Shown here: positions 8,709 through 16,533 of the stretch, piece by piece
Numbering within the stretch: position 1 is the first letter of the stretch
Layout: each line of letters opens with the position of its first letter
From: CAVQOB01 sp963714325
Lineage (GTDB): Bacteria; Pseudomonadota; Alphaproteobacteria; Rhizobiales; Hyphomicrobiaceae
Length of the DNA stretch: 64,000 nt
Reading direction: 5' to 3'
Assembly: GCA_963714325.1 (NCBI GenBank)
Contig: CAVQOB010000001.1
Span: 124,001-188,000 of the forward strand
Position numbers and translations under genes: made by a program
Notes under the pieces: model-generated
What the model saw: only the letters and a program-made list of their open reading frames with translations
Told to the model about the DNA's origin: nothing
Database searches by the model: none

Positions 8709-9293
8709 TCAGCGCCCGGCAAACGCCTTGTCGAGGCTCTTGGCCAGTTGGCCACGCTTCTCACCCGTTGTCTCGTCGGTGCCGCTTGTTGCCGTTTCGT
8801 CGTCAGCAGCGAAGAGATCCAGGAAAAGATTGGCGAACAGCAATCCCATGCCAAGCAGCAGACCGCCGACACCAATATACGTCAAGATTTCCGTGACGAT
8901 CTGCTGATGGGCGGGCTCACGGCCCATTTTGGGGGCCATGACGAACATGTTGAGCCACGCCAGTGGATAAAGACTGCCAAGCCCGATCAGCGCTGCGGTC
9001 AGGGATTTGAGTGAGGTCCGCAGCGACGAGAATGTCACCAGAAAAATCAGCCCGAGCGAGAACCCACCGACGCCCGCGGCATGGAAGTGAGCCCGTTGCA
9101 CATAGCGCCAGATCTTGTCCTTGCTAGCCGCATCATGCACGCCTGGATAGGCCTTCACGCCGTCGGCGATAAAGGCTTTGAAACTATCCTCGAAGAGACC
9201 AAAGCCAATGCCGAGCGCAATGCCGAAGGATAGTCCGGCTAAGGTCAGCGCGGCCCCAAGGCGGACCGTCTTGAAGTTTTTATTCAGCGTCAT
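8709..9293 (-). CDS. Four-helix membrane protein of unknown function
   Basis: A 194-residue protein with about four hydrophobic helices. The first is near 12-35. After an extracytoplasmic loop (about 36-75), three follow at roughly 80-105, 110-130 and 150-175, and a polar Asp/Glu/Thr-rich tail ends the chain. Histidines cluster in RAHFHAAGV at the start of helix 2 and in EPAHQQ, which could ligand metal or heme. ATG 9293 has GGAG 9 bases upstream; an in-frame ATG at 9308 is the alternative. I do not recognise the family. It is convergent with the His-rich peptide gene, which may indicate a shared metal theme. Confidence 0.75.
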   Translation of the reverse strand: MTLNKNFKTVRLGAALTLAGLSFGIALGIGFGLFEDSFKAFIADGVKAYPGVHDAASKDKIWRYVQRAHFHAAGVGGFSLGLIFLVTFSSLRTSLKSLTAALIGLGSLYPLAWLNMFVMAPKMGREPAHQQIVTEILTYIGVGGLLLGMGLLFANLFLDLFAADDETATSGTDETTGEKRGQLAKSLDKAFAGR

Positions 9294-9494
9294 ATCGGCA
9301 TGCTCCATGAGTGACAGCCGAGGCTGCCGCCCCGACGAGGGACAGCGGCGCACGGGCTCTTGCGTGTTCCCGCATTAGCCCTGGTTATCAGTCAGCGGAT
9401 GACCGCAGTCTGACCATCCCTGTAAGGTTGCCGTAAGCTTCGATGCAGAGGTTGCGACTGAAGGGGCGGTATCACGCGTGCGTCACAGCTCTGG

Positions 9495-9968
9495 TTGCCA
9501 GTGTTCAGTACGTTCCTTGCGATCAAATTCGCAAGATTCCTCGTCTACATTCTTAAAGACCCCCTCATCCTCGATCTCGATGGTGACGGCATCGCGGTCT
9601 CGGCGCTCGACGGCTCGGACGTCGTCTTCGACTATGACGGCGACGGCGTCGCGGAGCGCACGGGCTGGGCGTCGGCCGACGACGGCTTCCTCGCCATCGA
9701 TACGAACGGCAACGGCGTCATCGACACCGACGACGCGGTGTTCGCCACCCTGCGCGTCTGGCGCGACCGCGACCAGGACGGCGTCACGGACGCCGGCGAA
9801 CTGCAGACGTTGACCGAAGCCGGCATCGCGCAAATCGCGCTGACGCGGCGGCGCTCCGATCGTCCGACCCCGGCCAACGAGCCGGAGGAGGGCGTGAATC
9901 GGCAGCGCAAACGAAACGCCGCATCTGGCCAAACGACCAGTTGGACGCACGCTAACAGCCATCAATGA
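9495..9968 (+). pseudogene. Remnant of a calcium-binding (RTX/EF-hand-like) repeat protein
   Basis: The frame encodes DPLILDLDGDGIAVSALDG, a second YDGDGVAERTGW block, DTNGNGVIDTDD, and LRVWRDRDQDGVTDAGEL followed by TLTEAGIAQIALT. These are consecutive calcium-loop blocks of large secreted hemolysin-type proteins. Homology begins abruptly near codon 20 and stops after about 9850, where the frame becomes basic and featureless. Such proteins are normally many hundreds of residues with a C-terminal secretion signal, so this is an internal piece. The minus-strand remnant at 1186-1432 overlaps it in content. Confidence 0.65.
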
Positions 9969-10047
9969 CCCAAACGGTGGTTGATCACCGTTATCAGAAT
10001 ACCAACGCTCGCGTGCCACAGTGTAGCTCTTAAGCAGGGACGCTCGC

Positions 10048-10503
10048 ATGGCATCGGCAACTCAAGGGCGAACGGCAGCGGAAGCATTGACCGCGCGTCG
10101 GCAGGTGTTGCCGGCCGGTGAAGGTGGAGTCATCGCACTTGGCTCTCGCGCCATCCAGGGCGACGAGATTGCAGCCTATGAAGCGGCTTCATCGGAGCGT
10201 CGCGATATTGCCAGCCCGCTGGTCACGGCCTGCGGATTCGGCATGGTTGCGGCAATCGTGGCCCTGGTCGTGCTCGGTCCAGGATTGCGCTGGACATTGC
10301 TGCTGGCGGCTGGAACATTTGCACTCGTAGCCTTGTCCGCATTCGATGATCTGCGCTGGGGAACACGGGTCAGAATCTTCACTTTGGACGTGGTCACCCA
10401 CACTGGCGAGCGCATCCGCTTTGCCACGCCCGACGCGGCAGAATTCGCCCGCCACATTGCGTTTCTGGATCGGGCACTTGCGGCGCAATCAAAACGTGTC
10501 TGA
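10048..10503 (+). CDS. Unknown small protein with a central membrane hairpin
   Basis: A 151-residue protein. A soluble N-terminal part (about 1-50, with VIALGSRAIQGDEIAAYE) precedes two adjacent membrane helices (about 57-76 and 80-97). A C-terminal soluble part carries IFTLDVVTHTGERIRFATPD, which looks like a beta meander. A hairpin anchored inside a small beta domain resembles the DUF6232 type of layout, but I cannot confirm membership. It lies 89 bases before gltX2 in the same direction. AGCAGGGA upstream of ATG 10048 may serve as ribosome site. Confidence 0.7.
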   Translation: MASATQGRTAAEALTARRQVLPAGEGGVIALGSRAIQGDEIAAYEAASSERRDIASPLVTACGFGMVAAIVALVVLGPGLRWTLLLAAGTFALVALSAFDDLRWGTRVRIFTLDVVTHTGERIRFATPDAAEFARHIAFLDRALAAQSKRV

Positions 10504-10592
10504 ACGAGCCTTGCTTGGCCGGTGGCAGTTGTGTTTGACGGACAGCGCTGTAGGGTGGCGCCGGCTTCAAACACAACCGAGATCGCTGCCCG

Positions 10593-11960
10593 ATGACTGT
10601 TATCGTTCGCTTCGCCCCGAGCCCAACTGGCCGTCTTCATATCGGTAATGTCCGCACCGCCATCCTCAACTGGCTGTTCGCCAGGAAGCACGGCGGGCAA
10701 TTCATACTACGGCTGGATGACACCGATAGCGAACGCTCGACGGCGGCATTTGCTGAAGCGATCGCCACGGATCTGACCTGGCTCGGTCTGTCTTGGGACA
10801 GCACCTTCCGTCAGTCCGACCGCACCGCCCGCTATGCCGAGGTCGCCGAGCAACTCAAGGCCGCTGGCCGGCTTTACCCCTGTTACGAAACTGAAGATGA
10901 ACTCGATCGCCGCCGCGCGCGCCAGCGTGCGCGTGGCCTGCCCCCCGTCTACGATCGTGCGGCACTACGGATGACGGCAGCCGAGCGGCAAAAACTGGAG
11001 AGCGAAGGGCGCAAGCCGCATTGGCGCTTCCGTATGGCCAACACTGACGCGCGTGATCCATTGGCGACCGTGCCGACGCTGGTGCGATGGAACGACGGTG
11101 TTCGCGGCGACACCGCCGTTGATATTGCATCGCTGTCCGATCCGGTGCTGATCCGCGCTGACGGTACCTGCCTCTACACCTTTACCAGTGTGGTCGATGA
11201 CGTCGACAGTGCCATCACGCATGTGATCCGCGGCGAGGATCACGTCACAAACACTGCTGCGCAGATCGAGATTTTTGCAGCCCTAGGCGCCAATCCGATG
11301 CCGACGTTTGCGCACTTCAGTCTGCTGGTCGACAAAGATGGCAAGGGGCTGTCGAAGCGCTTGGGCTCGCTGTCGGTGGATGGGTTCAGGGCGGCCGGGC
11401 TCGAAGCGATGGCGGTCAATTGTCATGCCGCGTTGATCGGCACGTCGGAAGCGGTTGCGCCGCACTTGACGCTCGCCGAGCTGGCGGAGCGCTTTGATCT
11501 TGGCTCATTGTCGCGTTCGCCGTCGCGCTTTGACGTCGCCGAACTTGAAGCGTTGAACGCGAAACTCCTGCACATCACGCCCTTTAGCTCGGTTCAGGCG
11601 GGGCTGGCACAGCTCGGCATCGGCGGCGGCCCGGTGTTCTGGGACGCCGTGCGGGGCAATCTCGCCACGCTCGGTGAAGCGAAGGCGTGGTGGGATGTCG
11701 TTGCCGGCACGATCAGTCCGGTGATCGAAGACGCCGCATTCTGCAAGGCGGCTGGCACAGTGCTGCCGGCAGAACCATGGGGGCCGGAAACCTGGAAAGA
11801 CTGGACGGAGGCGGTCAAGGCCGCGACCGGCGCCAAGGGCCGGCAGTTGTTCCACCCGTTGCGGCTGGCATTGACCGGGCGGGAGAACGGCCCCGAACTC
11901 AAGGTGCTGTTGCCGCTGATCGGTCGCGAGCGAACTCTATCACGGTTGCAGGGATCGTGA
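10593..11960 (+). CDS. gltX2: Glutamate--tRNA ligase (second GltX paralogue)
   Basis: A 455-residue class I aminoacyl-tRNA synthetase. The HIGH motif appears as LHIGN at residues 15-19 and the KMSKS equivalent as GKGLSKRLGS in the middle third. The DDTDSERS segment near residue 42 is typical of GltX. Alphaproteobacteria commonly carry two GltX enzymes, one charging tRNA-Glu and the other mischarging tRNA-Gln for GatCAB. The LSKR variant and short length suit the divergent paralogue, but which tRNA it prefers cannot be decided here. It is convergent with the GNAT gene, with 4 bases between the stop codons. Confidence 0.93.
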   Translation: MTVIVRFAPSPTGRLHIGNVRTAILNWLFARKHGGQFILRLDDTDSERSTAAFAEAIATDLTWLGLSWDSTFRQSDRTARYAEVAEQLKAAGRLYPCYETEDELDRRRARQRARGLPPVYDRAALRMTAAERQKLESEGRKPHWRFRMANTDARDPLATVPTLVRWNDGVRGDTAVDIASLSDPVLIRADGTCLYTFTSVVDDVDSAITHVIRGEDHVTNTAAQIEIFAALGANPMPTFAHFSLLVDKDGKGLSKRLGSLSVDGFRAAGLEAMAVNCHAALIGTSEAVAPHLTLAELAERFDLGSLSRSPSRFDVAELEALNAKLLHITPFSSVQAGLAQLGIGGGPVFWDAVRGNLATLGEAKAWWDVVAGTISPVIEDAAFCKAAGTVLPAEPWGPETWKDWTEAVKAATGAKGRQLFHPLRLALTGRENGPELKVLLPLIGRERTLSRLQGS

Positions 11961-11964
11961 CGTT

Positions 11965-12555
11965 TCAGTGCCGAGTCGCTGTCTGTGGCAGGCTGCCGGC
12001 AACGTCGCCGACGTCCAGCATGGCGGGGACCGCCTTGCGCATGAAAGTAACCGGCAGCAGGCTCAGCGGCATCGCAACCTGACTGACGCCCTGAGAGGCG
12101 ATCTCGTAGCCAAGGCGCTCGAAGAACGGCACGGCGTTGATCGTCAAGCGGGCGGCGAAACGTTTGAACCCGGACTGGCATGCGCGGGCTTCGACATCGG
12201 CAACCAGGCGGCTGCCGATACCTGAACCGGCGAAGAGTGGATCGACAAACACGGCACTGATGCGGGCGCTCGCGCCTTGGTCATCGCCAGCGCGCCAAGC
12301 CGCCGTGCCGACGATCACGTCATTGACGACGGCGCCGTAGACGTCGGCGCGCATGAGATCGTCGGAGTAGCGCGGGGAATTGATGTAGCCGAGAAACGCA
12401 GCGGTTTCCTCGGCAGAGAGATAGGGGCCTGCATAGACGCGAAAAGCAGCCGAATGAATATGGCGGACGACGGCCATCTCATCGATCGTGACGCGACGGA
12501 TCAGCGCCTTGGCACCAAGGCCGCCGTCGCCGGGAATGTTGGCATGCATCGTCAT
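11965..12555 (-). CDS. GNAT-family N-acetyltransferase
   Basis: A 196-residue acetyltransferase. The core runs from about residue 18 to 165. The acetyl-CoA binding motif A is ISAVFVDPLFAGSGIGSRLV (Q/R-x-x-G-x-G/A form, with GSGIGS), and motif B follows as RLTINAVPFFERLGYE, with the conserved Tyr near the end. No substrate can be inferred. It is transcribed toward gltX2, and its start faces the NIPSNAP/ABM operon across 12556-12882. Confidence 0.88.
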   Translation of the reverse strand: MTMHANIPGDGGLGAKALIRRVTIDEMAVVRHIHSAAFRVYAGPYLSAEETAAFLGYINSPRYSDDLMRADVYGAVVNDVIVGTAAWRAGDDQGASARISAVFVDPLFAGSGIGSRLVADVEARACQSGFKRFAARLTINAVPFFERLGYEIASQGVSQVAMPLSLLPVTFMRKAVPAMLDVGDVAGSLPQTATRH

Positions 12556-12882
12556 TCGTCACCGCACATCGTACGACCCAGCAACGCAAACACGCGGGAT
12601 CAGTGCAGATTATCGCGTCAATCGTGTGACGCCGCCCCTGTGGACAATCCGCGTCGCGATCGTACGCCGCCGCGTTAAGTCGCGTCTTGGATCGCGTGAT
12701 GCGGCAGGGTGTCGCACTGAATGGGTTGATGATGCTCGCGGGAACAGTCTGCAAGACCAAATAATTAGGCGTTTCAGTTGCCATTGCATAACAGATCCGC
12801 GCATGGATCCTTCGATCACCGCCGAAGCTTCATGCGCGCCATTGCTTCAGTGTCCCGGCATCGCCAATTCAGGAGGCTGCCG
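12556..12882. other. Divergent intergenic region
   Basis: A 327-base gap between the start of the leftward GNAT gene and the rightward NIPSNAP gene. No coding or RNA feature was recognised. It should hold two divergent promoters, but no clear -35/-10 pair stood out. Confidence 0.5.
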
Positions 12883-13191
12883 ATGACAATCAGTGTCTTT
12901 ATCCGTTACCAGATCGACCCGTTCAAGCGCGAGCAGTTCGAGGTCTACGCCCGTAGGTGGCTTGCGATTATCCCGAAATGCGGTGGCAATCTTGTCGGCT
13001 ATTGGATGCCGCACGAGGGTACCAACAATATCGTTTTCGGTGTCATATCCTTCGAAAGCCTCGCCGCTTACGAAGCCTATCGCATCCGGCTCAAGGCCGA
13101 TCCCGAGGCGATCGCCAACTTCAAAATCGCGCATGCTGAGCGCTTGATCCTCGGCGAAGAACGGACTTTCCTGCGGCAAGTAGAAGCTTAG
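12883..13191 (+). CDS. NIPSNAP-family protein
   Basis: A 102-residue single-domain dimeric alpha-beta barrel-like protein of the NIPSNAP type. It opens ISVFIRYQIDPFKREQFEVYA and carries GGNLVGYWMPHEGTNN, then the FESLAAYEAYR and RLILGEERTFL segments. ATG 12883 has AGGAGG at 12871-12876. The ABM monooxygenase gene begins 28 bases after its stop, so they form an operon. The ArsR-type regulator convergent at 13575 may control them. Such NIPSNAP/ABM/ArsR sets recur in proteobacteria, but their reaction is not established. Confidence 0.88.
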   Translation: MTISVFIRYQIDPFKREQFEVYARRWLAIIPKCGGNLVGYWMPHEGTNNIVFGVISFESLAAYEAYRIRLKADPEAIANFKIAHAERLILGEERTFLRQVEA

Positions 13192-13219
13192 TGATGACCC
13201 GTCCAGTCCGAGGCCAACA

Positions 13220-13570
13220 ATGATCGCTGTCATTTTCGAAGTGATACCCGCCGACAGTCAACGCGAGGCCTATCTGGCGGCCGCTCAGCGGCTGCGCGCC
13301 GAACTGGAACAGATCGACGGATTCATCTCGGTTGAGCGCTTTCAGAGTCTGTCCGATCCGGCCAAGATGTTGTCGCTGTCGTTCTTCCGTGACGAAGCAG
13401 CAGTCGCGCGCTGGCGCAATCATGCGGAGCATCGCCGCACCCAGGCGGCCGGGCGCGGGGGCATCTTCGCGCACTACCGGTTGCGCGTGGCTCAGGTCGT
13501 CCGCGACTATGGCATGACCGAGAACCGCGATCAGGCACCCGGCGACAGTCAGAGCGTGCATCGACCGTGA
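13220..13570 (+). CDS. Antibiotic biosynthesis monooxygenase (ABM) domain protein
   Basis: A 116-residue ferredoxin-like ABM protein. It starts MIAVIFEVIPADSQREAYL and continues with the helix and strand typical of the family (GFISVERFQSLSDPAKMLSLSFF), then WRNHAEHRRTQAAGR and the C-terminal strand FAHYRLRVAQVVRDYGM. These small proteins act as cofactor-free oxygenases or heme or quinol binding modules. Here, paired with NIPSNAP, the role is open. GAGG at 13210-13213 precedes ATG 13220. Confidence 0.88.
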   Translation: MIAVIFEVIPADSQREAYLAAAQRLRAELEQIDGFISVERFQSLSDPAKMLSLSFFRDEAAVARWRNHAEHRRTQAAGRGGIFAHYRLRVAQVVRDYGMTENRDQAPGDSQSVHRP

Positions 13571-13574
13571 TTCG

Positions 13575-14318
13575 CTATCCCAACCGGTGGTGATACTCAG
13601 AGCTGTTGGGCAGCGTCACTCCGAAACGGTCGCGAAAGGCGGCCTCGCCTTTGCGGGTGATCAGCAGCGCCCGCGAGTTCGCTTCGCGGCGCAGCCAACC
13701 TTGGTCGAGACTGAGTTGGCAGAGTGCGATGCCGACGCGACCGGCCAAGTGCGGCCGCCGCTCCCGCCAGTCGAGACAGGGCCGACACAACACTGGGCCA
13801 TTCTTGTGGCCCTTCGCCGGCGTCCGTAGCCGCTCGACGTCAACGCCGGACCTATCGAGAAAGCGCACGCCGGTTTCGGTCAAAACGCCTGCTTCGTCCG
13901 ACAGCTCGACATGGCCCGCCGCCACCAGCGCATCGGCGAGTGCGACGCCAAGTTCACCGGCGATGTGATCGTAGCAGATGCGTGCCCGCTGCAGCTTTGG
14001 ATCGCGTGGTCCAATGTGCAGGCGATGCAGCGGCGGTGGCGGTGTCGACGCGATCTGCATGATGCCTTCGATCATCTGCGCAACAGCGGGCGTCGCCAGC
14101 CGGTAATAGCGATGCCGGCCTTGCGACACGACCGCGAGCAGCCCACCCCGTGTCAGGCGCGCCAAGTGACCGCTGGCCGTCTGCGCCGTGATGCCGGCGA
14201 CCCGCGCAAGTTCTCCGGCCGTCAATGCGCGGCCATCCATCAACGTATTGAGCATGACCGCGCGGGTTGGATCGCCGGCGAGGGCTGCAATTTCGGCGAA
14301 TTTGGCCGTGCTGGTCAT
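13575..14318 (-). CDS. ArsR-family helix-turn-helix regulator with long C-terminal domain
   Basis: A 247-residue protein. The N-terminal 95 residues form a winged-helix ArsR domain (FAEIAALAGDPTRAVMLNTLMDGRALTAGELA, then the recognition helix TAQTASGHLARL and wing GRHRYYRLA). The remaining 150 residues are a domain seen in longer ArsR relatives, with two Cys in VLCRPCLDWRERRPHLAG that could bind metal. It is convergent with the NIPSNAP/ABM operon, with 4 bases between the stop codons, and could repress it or itself. Canonical metal-box Cys in the recognition helix are absent. Confidence 0.9.
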   Translation of the reverse strand: MTSTAKFAEIAALAGDPTRAVMLNTLMDGRALTAGELARVAGITAQTASGHLARLTRGGLLAVVSQGRHRYYRLATPAVAQMIEGIMQIASTPPPPLHRLHIGPRDPKLQRARICYDHIAGELGVALADALVAAGHVELSDEAGVLTETGVRFLDRSGVDVERLRTPAKGHKNGPVLCRPCLDWRERRPHLAGRVGIALCQLSLDQGWLRREANSRALLITRKGEAAFRDRFGVTLPNSSEYHHRLG

Positions 14319-14422
14319 CGATGGGGTCCCGCAGTCCGAGCCACGACACTTTGCGGAGAGTCACCCGAGTAATGCTTCGGCCGTCGCCGAAGGATAGTGT
14401 GCCGGTCTCTGGTGCGGTAAGT

Positions 14423-15520
14423 CTACTGCCGGGGCGCCGCCGGAGCGCGAAATGCCTGCGAGCCGCTGGCCGCAGGTCCGGTGGCTGGCGCCTCGGCCTT
14501 CTTGTCGCCGGCTGGCGGCACATACTCGGCTTCCTTGCAAGAACAGCCTGACACGAATTCCTTCTGGTAGCGGAAGGCGGTGCGCAGGCTGGTATAGGAC
14601 TGCTGGCTCTTGACCGACGTCGCCTGCTTCATGTCGGCGCCGGGGTTCTGGTGGTAGTAGAGTTCAGCCGGCGCGGCACAGCGCGAGTTGCAGGTGTCCG
14701 CGTCGCGCTGGAAGTGGTTGGGCAGCGTTGAGAAGCTGACCGGGAAGAAGTAGCCGTCGCAGAGCCGCACACAAACAGTCCGATAGGTCGCGAAGGGCAG
14801 TGATCCGAACTGGTTGTTCTTGCTCTGGGGCGTGTCGTCTTCCGACGTCGACCACGATCCGAACGGGCTTGAGTCGCGGTCGCGCTTGCGCGCCTCCTGC
14901 ACGTATTGCGCGCCGCAGCCATTGCGGGCGAGTTCGCGGATGATGTCGTCCTGATAGGTGCGCTCTCGCGAGCCGAGCAGCTGCTGGCGCTGGCTGTCGA
15001 GGTCCGCAACGCGGCGCTTGCCAGCCTCGACCTCGCCGGCCCAGCGGCGGCACTGCGGCGTCTGGCGTAGCGACTTCGCAAACAGGAAATAGTCGTAACA
15101 GTCGCCGCGATCCAGTGCGGTCTGGGCCTGGCGGACGGCGGTATCGGCGACGCGGATGTCAGCCTCCAGCTTCGGCAGCAATTCGCGTGATTGATTGCCG
15201 CGTTGGCCTTCGGAGACGAGGCGTTGCTCGAGTTGGAGACAGATGCCCGAGCCGGAGCCCGTCGGCGGCAGCGCGCGACCCTGTTGATTAAATCCGGGTG
15301 GTGATCCTGGGATCGCCGCCGGCGGCGGCAGATTTGCCGGCGGGCGCATGGGTTCGCGTGGGCGCGGCGTGCTCTCGTTGTTCGACCAGGGCCACCAGCC
15401 CTGCGCCAGCGCCGGCTCGGCCGACATTACACCGATCGCCGGCCATGCCACAGCCAAGCCCAGTGTCATGGCAAGCGCAGCTGCCATGGAACGCCGGACA
15501 TTTGGTTGCGACGGACCCAT
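14423..15520 (-). CDS. Exported DUF2865 protein
   Basis: A 365-residue protein. A signal peptide (1 to about 40, ending PALAQ) is followed by a Pro-rich linker, then a helical region with many Arg and Glu (about 95-195). The DUF2865 core contains TYRTVCVRLCDGYFFPVS and further Cys-bearing segments (DADTCNSRC, SGCSCKEAEY). The family is largely confined to Hyphomicrobiales and is of unknown role, probably in the cell envelope. AGGAAG lies before ATG 15520. It diverges from the MhpD-like hydratase gene. Confidence 0.88.
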   Translation of the reverse strand: MGPSQPNVRRSMAAALAMTLGLAVAWPAIGVMSAEPALAQGWWPWSNNESTPRPREPMRPPANLPPPAAIPGSPPGFNQQGRALPPTGSGSGICLQLEQRLVSEGQRGNQSRELLPKLEADIRVADTAVRQAQTALDRGDCYDYFLFAKSLRQTPQCRRWAGEVEAGKRRVADLDSQRQQLLGSRERTYQDDIIRELARNGCGAQYVQEARKRDRDSSPFGSWSTSEDDTPQSKNNQFGSLPFATYRTVCVRLCDGYFFPVSFSTLPNHFQRDADTCNSRCAAPAELYYHQNPGADMKQATSVKSQQSYTSLRTAFRYQKEFVSGCSCKEAEYVPPAGDKKAEAPATGPAASGSQAFRAPAAPRQ

Positions 15521-15735
15521 CGATCGTGACTTCCTGCCGAATTTTTACCGAGAACGCCGGTTGCGAATTCTCGAACGCCCTTGTCGGTTGACTATGAGAG
15601 TGGTGAAGTAGGGGGTCAATGCAGCGCAAATGCGGCAGTGGCAGCCATCAACAGCTGCATTGCCACACAGTGTGGCGCTAAGGGAACGGTTGGGGAACGC
15701 GAGCCCCCCTGTTCAGTCCATCGGGAGTATCAGGC

Positions 15736-16533
15736 ATGCCGGAACAGTCGCTTGATGTCGCCGCCAGCGCAGCCGTTTTGGCGCAAGCGCGGCGGTCCAG
15801 TGTGGCGATCCGGTCACTCCCCGGGCACCTGACACCGCGGACGCTGACCGACGCCTATCGCGTTCAAGACGCCTTCCGTGCCCAATGGGGCGATAAGCTG
15901 GTCGGGTGGAAGGTCGGTGCAACGGCTAAACCCGTCCAGGAACGATTTGGCGTCACCGCGCCGTTTTCGGGGCCGTTGTTCGCGGGCGATGTGTGCCAAA
16001 GCCCGGCGCGGTTGCCGGCCGCACGATTTATCCATCGTCTCATTGAAAGCGAATTTGCATTCCGTTTTGCCGAGGCAATGACCCCGCGCAGCGGCAACGT
16101 CACACGCTCAGACATCGTGGCGGCCGTCGACGCCGTGATTCCCGCCTTCGAAATTGTCAGCCCGCGCACACAGGACATTCCCTATGCGCAGGCGGCGCTC
16201 GGCATTGCCGACTGCGGGCTCAATGCAGCCATCGTTTTGGGAAAGCCCTATGCGGCGTGGCAGTCGCTGGACCTCGCGGCGCACCCTGTGGTGTTGAGCG
16301 TCGATGGCGTCGTCAAAGCCCGGGGCAGTGGCGCGCATGTGCTTGGCCATCCGCTTGCTGTTCTGGATTGGCTTGCCAATCACCTGTCCGAACGCGGCGT
16401 CACGATCGAGCCGGGTGCCATAGTGCTCACCGGCACGACCACCGGGGTCGTAGCGCTGGCGTCCGGCGAAACAGCGGTCGCGGATTTTGGCTCGCTTGGG
16501 ACAATCGCATTCGGGTTTACGGGCACATCATGA
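15736..16533 (+). CDS. 2-keto-4-pentenoate hydratase-like protein (MhpD/fumarylacetoacetase superfamily)
   Basis: A 265-residue protein of the vinylpyruvate hydratase family. Seen motifs are LVGWKVGATAKPVQERFGV, the metal-site region LIESEFAFRF and PAFEIVSPR, and GTTTGVVAL near the end. The expected reaction is hydration of 2-oxopent-4-enoate to 4-hydroxy-2-oxovalerate in meta-cleavage pathways. The dioxygenase and hydroxylase that could feed it lie 10 kb away, so joint action is only possible. GGGAG is at 15723-15727. Its TGA overlaps the ATG of the metzincin gene. Confidence 0.87.
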   Translation: MPEQSLDVAASAAVLAQARRSSVAIRSLPGHLTPRTLTDAYRVQDAFRAQWGDKLVGWKVGATAKPVQERFGVTAPFSGPLFAGDVCQSPARLPAARFIHRLIESEFAFRFAEAMTPRSGNVTRSDIVAAVDAVIPAFEIVSPRTQDIPYAQAALGIADCGLNAAIVLGKPYAAWQSLDLAAHPVVLSVDGVVKARGSGAHVLGHPLAVLDWLANHLSERGVTIEPGAIVLTGTTTGVVALASGETAVADFGSLGTIAFGFTGTS

